Shown here: piece after piece, positions 12,704-24,469 of the stretch
How the letters are laid out: each line of letters starts with the position of its first letter
Numbering within the stretch: position 1 is the first letter of the stretch
Assembly (NCBI RefSeq): GCF_029852145.1
Contig: NC_079973.1
Span: 13,562,421-13,626,420 of the forward strand
DNA from: Microplitis mediator
Lineage: Eukaryota; Arthropoda; Insecta; Hymenoptera; Braconidae
Length of the DNA stretch: 64,000 bases
Direction of reading: 5' to 3'
Position numbers and translations under genes: made by a program
The notes under the pieces: model-generated
Database searches by the model: none
Told to the model about the DNA's origin: nothing
What the model saw: only the letters and a program-made list of their open reading frames with translations

Positions 12704-15700
12704 TTATAAATGCTCGGAAAGAAAAGTAGGATTATCAAAACCAGCTTCAATATGTTTATTACTATTTGGATTTTTTTTATGAAAATCTTTATTAATAATC
12801 ATCTTGATACTCTTATCACCCAGTTCTTCAATTTTACCAAACTTCTCCTTCCTCAATTCGAGCTCCATTAATGCTCGATCCCTTCTGCTCTCAAAGTACA
12901 GCCACCTACACACATTTATGTATTTAATGAATAGTTATAATATATATATAAATATATGTGTATATATATATATGTATATGTATATATATATGCTAATATT
13001 ATAGCTCACTAACACCAATTTATCTCAATGAAATGGTGGGGAGTAATTTAACAATAATAAAAAATGTGTCATGTTCAATACCCGTATGAAAATAACATAT
13101 ATGGTCAAAATATATGTAAAAATATATGATAAATATCAGAAAATATATGTCGCCAATTTAACTATATCTCCTGATATATTTTTTTTTATATTAAAAAATA
13201 TAATATTCATCATATACGAGCCCGTATATGTTTAGCATATATAAAATATATACGTCAATCATATACAAAAACTATATTTTTATCATACATAAAAATATTT
13301 ATTTCTATCATATTCGAAAAATATATTCTGATCATATATAAAAACGTATATTTATATTGTGTATGGAAAAAAAAAGTTTCTTATTCGTATGACCAACTCC
13401 AATTAAATTAGATCTAAATTTTAATACACTCTTTAAATTGCAGTTAAAATTTTCAAAATTAGTTAATTTGATGCGAATATAGGGGAGACCGGGGCAAGAC
13501 GGCCCACCTGGGGCAAGAAGGCCCACCTCAAAAATTAACCAAAAATTTTTTTTTCTTGTTTTCTTTTGATTATCACAAATTTAGATTATTTACTCATTTT
13601 TAGCCCGATACGTGAAACTTGGGGTAAAATGAACCACTCAAAAATTCTAAAAGAAAATGTATTTCATAGTATTATAACCTAGTCATGATTAATTTAATAA
13701 AAATATCATTTTTTGGTTAATTATATGGATTTGGATTAAAATAGAGCATTTGAAAAAGTTAAAAAAACCAATAATCAATTTTCTACAGAAGTGAAAAAAT
13801 GACTCGTATTATATCAAAAAAGGTTATTTCGAGTAATATTAAAGTAAATACAGTTGTTAAAGAGAAAAATATAAACATTTGTTACGCGGGAAATTTTTTT
13901 ACAATTAAAAAAAAAAAATTTTTTTTTTCATTTTTTTTCGGAGGGGGCCGTCTTGCCCCAAAAAAAAAAAAAAATTTTTTTTTCAGGAGCTTCACCAAAA
14001 TTTTGGTGAATTGAGTTCAAGTTGGACAAGAGTAAATCGATTTGATGGTTAAAAGCCACAAATAATAATAACCGGCTTAGATGGGCCGTCTTGCCCCGGT
14101 CTCCCCTATATACCCATATGCATATACATACACCGAATAAAATATATGCTTAAATATAACAAAGAAAATATATGGTGCCATATATAATATAAATTATATG
14201 CTTCCATATATTTCATTTCATGTAAAAATTTAATATTTTTTGAATACAAAAAGAAATATATTAATACAATATATTATAAGGTAAATGTAAATGTATATAT
14301 AGCTTAATATAAAAAACATATAAGTTACATATATGGAATACATATATTTACTACCGTATATAATTTTATATTAAATCGGCCAAAATCTCTATATGATTTT
14401 TTATAATAGACAATATAATATATCATATATTTTTTTGTTGCAAACATATATGATTTTGTATATTTTAACCATATATTGTTTTTTCATACGGGTACAATAT
14501 AATTTAATGAAAATGAATCATTTATTATTTATGATATTAATATTTAAATATAAATATACTTACAAGAAAGAAATAACAGCGGGGATTGTTAAACCACCTC
14601 CAAGTAAAAAAAAAGTTCCTGGAAGGGTATTCATCGTAGCTGCATATACTGAACTATATATTGGACCGTAAACTAGAGGCATCAGTGACTCACATACTCC
14701 AAAGAGTGAATTAACTTTACCTAATAATAAAAAATAATAAATTTAAAAAATTTATAGATAGTTAATTAAATAACAAAAAATATATATACGTTAAATAGAA
14801 GAAACAAATATTGAATTGAAGAAAAAGAGAAAGGCCGAAATTATTGGCTTTTGTAGTAAATAAATTTCAATTTAAATCAAATTAAATAATTACATTAGAT
14901 TAAGTTAGATAGTATTTGAACGGATGAAAAAAATCTACCGCCGGATATTTGATAATTGTCTTTAAGAGGACCAGTCAAAAAATTGACCTCGAGAAATGTT
15001 TTTTTTAAACTAAACGAATTAAATAAAATATGTACAATGCAATAGCATAAACTATAATAGATCTAGTCGACTTACCAAGCTCGTCTGTTGGAACTAATTT
15101 CGATGCTATGGACCGCATTGCAATGAATGATGTTCCATTTATTATTTCTACCAAGGGAGCTATTAAATCGAATTATTATTTTATTCAATTGTTATTATTA
15201 TTTATTGTGACAGTAATAAAAAATATATGATTTAATTACCTAAATAAATTACCCAGTCTTCAGCGGCAAATGCATAAACAAAACTAGCTAAGATTTTACT
15301 CATACAACTCATTAGACCCACCAATGCATCGTCTATTTTTAAAAAATGACTAAATATTCCTACAGACATCATCGTACCTGTTAAATAATCATTTTTATTA
15401 ATTTAAATAATAATTTGACCTTGAATTTAATTTTTATAAATAAATTCAAGTTCAAAGTCATGATAAAAGTCTATAGCTAAATAATTTACAGTAATCCACC
15501 GGAAAACCAGCTTCCGATGATGAACAATCAATGATAAATCATTCATTTACTTAAAAAATAAATAAATAAAATAAAATAAAGATCGTTCATCAAAGTGCAT
15601 TGTATTACATTACATGGTAAATTGTACTCAACAATCTATGTAATTTGTTACTGAATGATAAAATCCACAATAAATCACAGAGTAAATTTTTCATGCACAA

Positions 15701-18700
15701 TAGAATTAGTTAATATATATACTGTAAAGAATAAAGACAAGCAAAAGCTAATTACGTTGTTATATAACTTCAAGATTCTTGTAAGTAAATTTTTTTTAAA
15801 AAATTAAACTATTAAAAATAAATAATTAAAGAAAAAACTAACTACAGTTTTTTTTTGCTTTAAGTATAAGAAAAGAATGAATAAAAAATATTTATCAATA
15901 AATCTTCACTGGTTGTTAATATACTCAATAATGATAATAAAAAATTAGTGTGAATTAATAATAAAATAAACTCATTAGTATACCGGAGAAAGTTGTTGAA
16001 ATTAATCAGTTCTAAATTGAACGATTAAGGTCGATTCGCGACATCATTCGCATATTTAATTAGCTATTATGCTAATTTTTGTACAAATACATTTATTACT
16101 TATCAAATTTCATATATTAATTAATGACTTATACTTAAAATGATAAATGTTTTATTTAAATTTTAATTTAAATAAATAAATGAAATAATTACCAATTAAA
16201 TTAGTAACCATACTGTATGTGTAAAACATACTGAATTTTAATTCATTCCAGTTGAAACGATAACGTGTGAAAAGATACATTACAGCCATCTCACCTGAAA
16301 TAAGAATAAAAAATATATATTTTAATAATTATGTAATTTAAAAATAAAAAATAAATATTTATTTTTTAGTGAGTAAATTTTATTAAAGTGATTGTTAATC
16401 TATTATTACGATAGTATTATGTAAGAATAGCAGGTTGCACAACAAGTTCATTTATCAGTACCATCCATTTAGCTGTTTCCGCTTAGGCTCAACGGTCTTT
16501 ATCAAATTATGCTCTCTACACATTTCCATGAGTCTTTAGTTTTAAAATCTTTTGATGACGATGGTTAGACCACGTGCTGATTTGTTAAAATGATATTTTA
16601 TATTTATAAATTGCTATTTAATTATCATTTAAGCAATTAAAGATTAGTCTTAATACTCATAAAATGCCAGGAAACTCATCACGATTACTTTGATAATTAA
16701 ATTGTGAAAGGATGTATCCTTGAATTTAACAGGACAAATTAACATATATGGTAATATTTTTAGTTATTTAGTATTGTAAATCTATCATCCTATTGACCTA
16801 AATTTTAATTGAAAAAATGTTATAATTAATAATAATTTATATTAAAGTTATTTTTTATTTCTGATTAAAATAATCAAGACACGACGAGGGAAGAAAATTA
16901 TAAGACCTTGAAATTAATTCTCATTTAATCTAAACTACGCTAGAATAATTGTAACGGATATACACGATTTAAAAAGAAAATTAAATATACTAATTACAGC
17001 AGTAAGGTCGGCGCTGCTACCATCTTATCGAAATACATGCATTTTATGCTCTCAAGCAGCGCAAAATAAATTTTTGACTTTTCTTAAATTCAAGTTGTCA
17101 GTTGGTTACAAGATAACTTATACTCAACTTTAATTAAACAAGAAGTCAACAATTTTCTTGTGCCGCTTGAGTATCTAAAAGTCAAGTATTAAGAATCGAT
17201 TTTAAAAACTAAAATTGGATTCTGAAATTCGATTTTTTTGATAAGTCGTTTTCAATTAAAACTTGAATCGTCTTTGCCATCCCTGAGTCGGGATCACAAC
17301 CGTGTTAGCAATCGTCGAGTTTAATAGACTACGTATAGCGACTATAGAGGGTAGAGGAATTTCCACCCTCCGCAGTAGCGTCTTTTGATTAATTCTATAT
17401 ATAATCTAATATATTTACAATTGTCGCAAAACATACAAGGTAATTGGTAAATTTATTAATTAAGTGATTTCAATTAATCTCGATCTGAAATAATTTATTT
17501 ATTCAATCATCTTTTTTTTTTTTTATTAATACTGGCGCATCGCCCGGGTCAAAAATAAAACTTGATTTAGACTTGGCTTACCAAGTCGAACTTTGGAGCC
17601 GTTTTTCACAAGACAAACTCGACTTTTTTTTACGGAGATACTAAATACATTGAGTTTTCGCCTTGGTTTAGACTTAACTGGCTTACTTAGTCACGATTTA
17701 AGACGAAAAAGTTGAAATTGACTTGGTTTAGACTTATTCGACTTAAATTATAAGGCGAAAAACTCAAAACTAAGGTGCAATAATTTTTATATATTAAGGC
17801 GAAAGTAAGACGAATAAATAACTTTTTTTCGACTTGATTCAGCAAGTCAAAAGTAAGGTGAATGACTATCGTGCTCGAAATAAAGAAGAATAGGTTGAAA
17901 CTAAGATCAAAAGATACGAATAAGTTGAAACTAAGATGAAAAAAGTTAAAAAAAATTTAATTTAAGTCGAAAAAGTCGAGATTTTATCGAAAAATCGTCG
18001 GCAAATCGATAACTTTAAAAGAAAATAAGGTGAAGCGAGCCTAAATCAAGTTTTATTTTTGACCCGGGCGGTCACGCATCCTTTTAAATAACGCGAAAAA
18101 TAATAATAATATCGTATTAATAATTTTTTTAAATTTCAGTCATTCGTCAGTAACATCATCAGAGTTGGTCAAGAAATGTCATACGCGGTGAATCAACAAT
18201 AACTTTTCTCGTCAGAGATCACATGCAGACATTTATGAACAACAAAAAATTACATTAGTTTACTTAGACAATGACAGTCAATATATACAATTTGTACCTT
18301 ATAAACGAATATCTTTACATCATGATTTGTTAACCACGATCCAAAAGTCCTTACGCTTTTGAATGTGCTTACACATTTGCAAGTCTAAGACTAGCTGGGC
18401 CAGGCAGACCAACTCATATAAAGCCTTCAGTATTTATAGTTAATTTCTATATACCAAAAGCAAAGTGCGGAAGGTCTGATTGCATATATCTGCAGTGGAT
18501 GTTCACATTGAACCGAGGGTATATATAGTACCTATGTTATCTATGTTACTCGAGAGAATATGTGGGGTCTAACGAAAGCCAATGGCTACAAATCTATGTG
18601 TACTTCTATTCACATGCACGAGTGAGTCCGTACGAGTCGTAGGTGGAAACCGGTCGTGAACATGGAGAATACAGGACATAGATCGTCTGCCGTAATTCAC

Positions 18701-21404
18701 GTGAATTATTAAGCATCGTTCAATAACAGTGATTCAAGTTCTTATACAATGCATATGTGTTAGCTTATGTTATTTAACTTACGACATGAAAGCATGAACG
18801 CCTGGCCGGATGAGATCGTATGAAGCGTAAACACCATGCATGTTAGAATATAAACATAACAGACAAGATATTTAAATTACATCTAAAGTGAAACAGCATC
18901 TGGGTGATACTCAATGGGCATATCGATTTGATGCGTGCAATCTGTTGTTGATTAAAACAACTTTCTTTAAACAAAATCCTCTTATCCTCCAGTATACTAT
19001 ACAGCTAAAGACACAACACGTGATTTTACACATGCTGGAATTACCTATAATGTCATGTTGAAATATAATCATGCAATTGGCATTGGAATAATGCCATTTA
19101 CTTATCTTTTAAAATGTCACTAATCTTTCGTAATTATTATTTGTTAATATTTATTATTGAATACTCTTCATTTAATATAAGATATATTGTAATGGCTATT
19201 ATTTTCGTTTAAAAAATTTTCACGCAAAAATTATTTATAACTTCATTTAATTTTCCAAACCCTGTTTAAAAATATTGATTGAAAAGAATTAAAAGTCATG
19301 AAATTCGAATTCTTTTCAATAATTTCAATTGATTTTAATTTTTTTGTTTGTATATATAGATATACAGTTTGCATGGAGTGACCGCTTCTCAATTCTTTTC
19401 AATCAATATTTTTAATCAGGGAAAATGAAATAAATATACTTTATATTGAAAAAAGAATAAATAAAGTATATAAACGCGTGACTGTGTTTACATTTGAAAT
19501 TAACAGCTGTAATTACAAACGCTGCACGGAAAAAAAATTACCTGTTAAATTTACAAATACGAAAATGTAAAATTTACATTTTTTAATAATGTCATAATTT
19601 CGAAATAGTGTCATATTTACAAGAAAAAACTAATTCCCTAGGAGTAAATTTGTAACTACTCCAAAAAAATAGATCGAGTGTTAATTTTTTTAAGCGTGTA
19701 ATTGTAACCCGATACCGACATCTGGGTTCGAATCCCAGTTCGGGCTATCTATATTTTTCTCAATTTATCTATAAATTGTCTTATTGAGAAGGTTATTTGT
19801 AAGTTTAGGTTTCACTATATTTTAAAATTTCCTGTTATAGATAATCGATCCATTTTAGATTTATAATTTAATTTTTTCTAATATAAAATTTATATTTTTT
19901 TCAATGTTAAATTAACATTTTTCCAATGTAAAATTTACATTTTTTTCCCTGTAAATTTAAGAGTTTTTCCAAATGCAAAATTTACATTTTTTATAATGTA
20001 AAACATTTCTAAAAATGTAAATTTGACAGTTATGACTTGACAGGAGTAAAACTGTAAATTTAACCGTTTTTCCTGTAATTTTGACAGGAGTTTTTTTTCC
20101 GTGTGTAATAAAATATGGAGTATGTTATTTTATTTTAAAACCGCTAATTTAAAAAATATTTTTTTTTTTCGCAATATTTATTTCGGTAGTATAAATCATT
20201 ATCACAACATTTAATAAATGTAAAATAAATCATTTTTGGTAGACATAATTATTAATTATTTGGCATGTCAGTGAAATGTTATTACAAGTTTTTAAAATTA
20301 TTTTCAGTGATAACATTCAGATATAAGTAAAAATATTTTGTTCATGGTCAATAACTTATGCAGGTTTTAATAAATATTTATAAAGACTGTTAAAATATAA
20401 AACTTACCATACATGGGTCCAACAACAACCATGACAACAATCATTAAAACACAGATTCTTCGTTGTCTATTATTAGCGTCCTCTTTAAAAGCAACTCTGA
20501 ATGTCTCGGAAATATGTCGAAAAGCAAAAAAATCAACAACTCTGGCACAAACAGACATTTTCGCGGTTTTTTCTGGTGGAATAAAGTTCGGTGGCCGTGG
20601 TGCCTCTTTAACAACAACGACGCCGTAAATAAAGCTTAATATGTAACACACCGTAGAAATAGCAAATACACCATAGAATCCAATTTTCATATATAAAATA
20701 CCTGAGAGTGACATTCCAATAGGTATTCCAATAGACAAAAATACGTTAACAGTACCAATTCTAAGTGTTCGTGATTCAACAGTTGTGATATCACCAACAT
20801 AACTAAATACCGCCATCAACATTGTAAACCACCCTCCAGTAACAGCCGGCCAAAACGCTTCAGCTAATGCCGCAGCCTCCATTGGAAGCTCATAAAACCA
20901 GTAAGTACAAGCAAGTAAACTAACACTGGTAAGAAATTCTCCGACAATCGGCAATAGCATACAGGGTTTTCTGTGTCCAGTACGATCACTCCAAGCACCC
21001 AAGAAGAGGATCAGTAGTGACGGTAATCCGCTTTGTAACGCCAACTTCCAGGTCTGCATTCCTGCAACAAGTTGTTGTACAGCAGCTTCCTCTTCCCTGT
21101 ACACAGTGGTATTTCTTGCTGCTAAAGCTGAACAAATGTCGTCTGAATAAGCCAAATTAACCCTGCATGCCTTTTCTAAATTAAGATTTTGCGTAGCAAG
21201 GGAAGCAAGGACACTAGGCATTATGTAACACGCGACCATCGGTTCAACTGTTATATTACTGAAGAGAAAGTTACACTTTTGCCGTACGCTCATTGATTTC
21301 CATGATAGTACATCTTCAGTTAGTGATTTCTGTTGTTGTTGTTGTTGTTGCTGCTGCGGCTGTTGAGGTGGATTTAAATCCTTAGTTACGTTGTTATTAG
21401 TCAT
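12704..21404 (-). CDS. SLC46-like MFS transporter (proton-coupled folate transporter family)
   Basis: Six coding exons: 20408-21404, 16193-16294, 15240-15377, 15076-15159, 14564-14720, 12704-12905. All have GT-AG borders and matching phases, giving an open frame of 560 codons (559 aa). The cytoplasmic N terminus has a polyglutamine run (residues about 17-25). A first membrane segment is followed by a cysteine-containing loop with NTT. Residues 136-147 form the MFS loop signature GAWSDRTGHRKP. Further hydrophobic segments continue through exons 2-5, and the last exon encodes a charged cytoplasmic tail. Length and layout fit SLC46 family members, which move folates or related organic anions across plasma or lysosomal membranes; the actual substrate is unknown. 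Introns of 3-4 kb carry MITEs and a SINE. I chose the ATG at 21402-21404 because the frame upstream is not continuous with family-like sequence. An untranslated exon farther upstream is possible. Confidence 0.88.
12910..13080. repeat. TA-rich simple sequence in intron
   Basis: Runs of TATATA/TATGTATA between the last transporter exon and the neighbouring MITE. Confidence 0.5.
13081..14492. mobile_element. MITE with CCCGTATGAAAA ends
   Basis: Ends CCCGTATGAAAA and TTTTCATACGGG are exact inverted repeats flanked by TA (13079-13080, 14493-14494). The body is filled with ATATATGGT/ACCATATAT-like words in both orientations. It lies in the last intron of the transporter gene and hosts a second MITE. 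The 92-aa frame that runs out of it into the transporter exon is accidental. Confidence 0.8.
13482..14106. mobile_element. Nested MITE with GGGGAGACCGGGGCAAGACG ends
   Basis: Inverted ends (GGGGAGACCGGGGCAAGACG left, complement CGTCTTGCCCCGGTCTCCCC right) flanked by TA. It is inserted inside the CCCGTATG element, so it is the younger of the two. Its ends resemble those of the 889-bp GGGG family and of the element at 35593-35832, suggesting one broad MITE group. Confidence 0.85.
17543..18068. mobile_element. TIR element with CCCGGGTCAAAAATAAAACT ends, intact small copy
   Basis: Left end CCCGGGTCAAAAATAAAACT and right end AGTTTTATTTTTGACCCGGG are exact complements. The interior repeats GACTTGGTTTAGACTT, AAGTCGA and AAGTTGAAA words. 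526 bp, non-coding. It is the empty reference for two later insertions seen in the copy at 26760-28154. A related truncated end is at about 54440-54592 and a distant relative at 30805-32953. Confidence 0.85.
19260..19425. mobile_element. Short MITE with CCCTGTTTAAAAATATTGAT ends
   Basis: The arms near 19260 and 19422 (ATTGATTGAAAAGAATT and AATTCTTTTCAATCAAT) form an inverted repeat closed by CCCTG.../...CAGGG. A fragment with CCCTGATTAAGAAAAATGAT occurs at about 36856. Confidence 0.65.
19525..20103. mobile_element. MITE with CACGGAAAAAAAATTACCTG ends
   Basis: Inverted ends CACGGAAAAAAAA and TTTTTTTTCCGTG. The interior repeats AAATTTACATTTTT words in both orientations. It contains a SINE fragment at 19682-19815. 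It lies in the first coding intron of the transporter gene. Confidence 0.7.
19682..19815 (+). repeat. tRNA-derived SINE fragment, copy 1
   Basis: The B-box GGTTCGAATCCCAG is followed by TTCGGGCTATCTATAT and a tail beginning CTCAATTTATCTATAAATTG, the same tail as the fuller copy at 43571-43733. The A-box half is missing. Confidence 0.65.
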
Positions 21405-24400
21405 TATAACTAAACTATGTGTTAACTAGTAATCCAGATAGTTTGTTCGTAATAAACACAAGTTAACAAGTGACCAAGTTTAAATCGTTATAAATCGTAT
21501 GACAACTAGACAAACTGGATGATGACGCGATTGTAATGATAATGATTATAAATAAACCCAGGTTACTCTTTGGCCTCGTGGTTGATGGTATGGTTTAAGT
21601 CTGTGATGTGTTATATTGCCGACGACTTGGCCACTTGGACACTACTGGTTACTGCCGGTGGGATTGCCCGGACGCTGTCTACCGGAGTCTGCTTCTACTT
21701 CTCTTGCTCGTGCCGTACAACACCGTACCGTGGCATATTGTGCATTGCGTGTTACAAGGCCTCCCTTGGCCCCTCTTCCTCGCACTTTATACCAAGAGAT
21801 CTCCCTCTGCTCGAGAGTACAACTTGCCTATGTTCTTTACATTGCTCTTCCGCACACTGGTGTACTGTAGTAGTGATACCTACCTCGAGTCCATCCACCT
21901 ACCAGCAGTAGTACCAGCAATACCAGCAATACCAGCAATACCAGTACCAATAGAATCACCAACAACATTAAACCACGCTGGGTTATAAGTTATAATTTAA
22001 ATTTTTTATTTTCTGGCCTTCGTACTCGTAAATTCTGTAATCTATATTTTATCCCCCTTCATAGATTTACTTATTTTTATTACAATAACAATAATAATAA
22101 TAAATTTAATATTTAAGATTCAATTGATTATATAGTTTATTCTTGTAGCAATTCAGGGTCAGAAACTACTACATTGTTGTTATCTGTCATTGTTAATATT
22201 TGAATTAATGTTTTGATGGATGACGGATGAAAATTATGATATAGAAAGATAGTGAGATAGAATTGCTGATGTTGCTGACTATAAGTGGTGAGAAGATGAT
22301 GATGATGATTATGATAACAATGATAATAATGATGATGATGATGATGATGATGAAGATGGTGGAGCAGAAAAGAAATAAAGGATAAATATAAGTAAGCAAC
22401 GGTGCTTCCTACATTCCGAAGGTGAAAAATCCAAGGCTCTATCCATGAAAGTGAGACGAACAATGTTTTCGCTATCTATTCAACTGTGAAATTTACCATG
22501 AACTAAAAAAGTTCAAGGGAATGTTATTTCATTTAAACTTACTGTTTTATTTTTATTTTTTACACTTTTGTCATGCGGTTTTCTTTTTTTTTTTTACAAT
22601 TTATTAGAGAATTTAATATACGGAGGTGATAATTAAATATTAAATTTACGTAATTAAATAAAATTTTTATTAAAAATACGAAAATTCTCAAAGGGTTCGT
22701 TGAACGTACATTCTGTCGGTTATTTATATTTGTCTCGTCCTGCCAAACCTGTCTCTGGATTGCATGTTCACTTTTTTGTTTACCTCGTTCACTGATTTTA
22801 ATTTTTAATTTTCTTTTTCGTTTATATATTTATTTAAATTATATTTTATATATATTATTAATTTTATCATTTACAGTTCTTTATTACAATACTTATTTTT
22901 TCAATTACGTAAATATCAATATTATATAAAGACGTCGAAAAATATAAATATATATTTTAACGAAAAATCGGTAATTGAAATAAAAAATAAATGTTGACTA
23001 TTTAATTAGAGATGATTACTTTTAGTAATTATTTTACGGTAATAATAAATTAAGGCAAAATTGAATAACTACTACTTATTACTATTAAGACATTGATTGA
23101 TATAAACAAAATATATCGCGATAATAAAACAAAATAAAAATAATAGAAGGAGTTAAAAAAGTGAACTTATGTCATAAAAGATAAAATGAGAAACTATTGA
23201 TGACGCAACAAGAATTTATTCTCCCTTTAGAAGTTGGGAAAGTATGCAATGCAAGTAAATAAAACATTCACCTGACATATTCACTACTGTGTGAACTTCA
23301 AAGAACCTGATTACTTCCTGCAGTGACCTTAAATAATCTATTACACTATTTAGCATCCTAATTTGTGTTTTGATCAAATTAAATTATAACGAGCAACCTG
23401 CAGTCACTACTAAATTTATAAAATACGCAGAAAAAAAAAATTTCGTGCCGCTAAAAATTTTAATTTGTACCAAAAAATTTTATGCATGATCAATTAAATA
23501 CAAAAATTGTTTTGGAGCGAGAAAAGATTTTTTTGGTCAAGAAATAATTTCTTGCACAAAGTAATTTTTTCTAGTTCTAAATAAATTTTTGTTTTCAATT
23601 CACAACGCAAAAAATTTATTGGGGTAAGTAAAAATTTTCTTTAGGCGAGTAAAGATTTTTTGTGTCAATGAATCCTTTTTTTTCTATGCACACTTTTTTG
23701 GCTATGAAAAGCTTCCTAAAACCAAAAGGGAGTCGAAAAATCTGTCATTTTGGAATAAGTAACGCGATATAAATAATATAGGTATATATTCAGTGGCATT
23801 CAGTCATATTTAGTGACAGAATAATTAAAGTATTAATTTACTTAAAGAAAATAAATACGATCGTCTTTTTTCTCGCGTAATTTAAATGTAATTCGAATGA
23901 TATCGATAAATCTATTAATCTCAATTCTTGGCAATTAAAAAGAGTTTAAACTATGAAAAGGCACAAATTCAAGTCGACCTATCTAATGATACCCATTTCA
24001 ATAAAATCAACTAATTCTATCATATAGATATGGCGGGAACAAAATTTTCCTTTCTCGCTTAATAATATAGATTATACGGAATTTGAACACGAAATGCGTA
24101 CTATTGAAATCTGTTGTTAATGTTATTTATTCAACTATAAGTTTATCGAAAAAAATTAAAGTTGTTTCTTTACTTAAAAATTATTCTTATCATGATTTTT
24201 GTCATAAAATTTGACAATGACCTTCACTAAAATATTATCTCATTTTTCTAAGCTGGTTGTTATTTATATGATATAACACTATTGAGTATTTTAAAAATTA
24301 AAGATAATTTGTTTTTGTACAATTATATATATTTTTTTTAATTACAGATAGGAAATATAAATTGCTGGTTATTTTATTTAAAATTGCATTTATAAATTTG

Positions 24401-24469
24401 ACTTGTCATTGTGATAATAAAAATCATGGATAAAGAAATTAACCATGATTATAATAATAATTATAATTG
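21405..24469. other. Intergenic between two minus-strand genes; possible promoter of the transporter
   Basis: 21550-21990 is less AT-rich and has a short ATACCAGCA tandem repeat (about 21903-21945); it may hold the transporter's promoter or an untranslated exon. 22277-22362 is a GAT/ATG trinucleotide microsatellite. 23424-23690 has complementary CAGAAAAAAAAA and TTTTTTTTTCTATG ends and may be a degenerate MITE. 23945-24080 is a dispersed repeat shared with 61458-61590. The overlapping frames at 21570-21988 have no recognisable protein features. Confidence 0.45.

Larger units (their letters stand above)
16295..20407 (-). other. Large first coding intron of the transporter
   Basis: A 4.1-kb intron. 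It holds a CCCGGG-ended element (17543-18068), a small MITE (19260-19425), a CACGG-ended MITE (19525-20103) and a SINE piece. The stretch 18120-19250 looks unique, with a more balanced base composition; I see no ORF or RNA gene in it. Confidence 0.6.

Noticed and set aside
21570..21988. Overlapping plus-strand frames of 84-126 aa upstream of the transporter
   Set aside because: Three frames are open at once in a less AT-rich patch, with no domain and no splice partner. More likely promoter or UTR of the minus-strand gene.
22137..22463. His-rich 108-aa minus-strand frame
   Set aside because: Translation of a GAT/ATG trinucleotide microsatellite, with no supporting gene structure.
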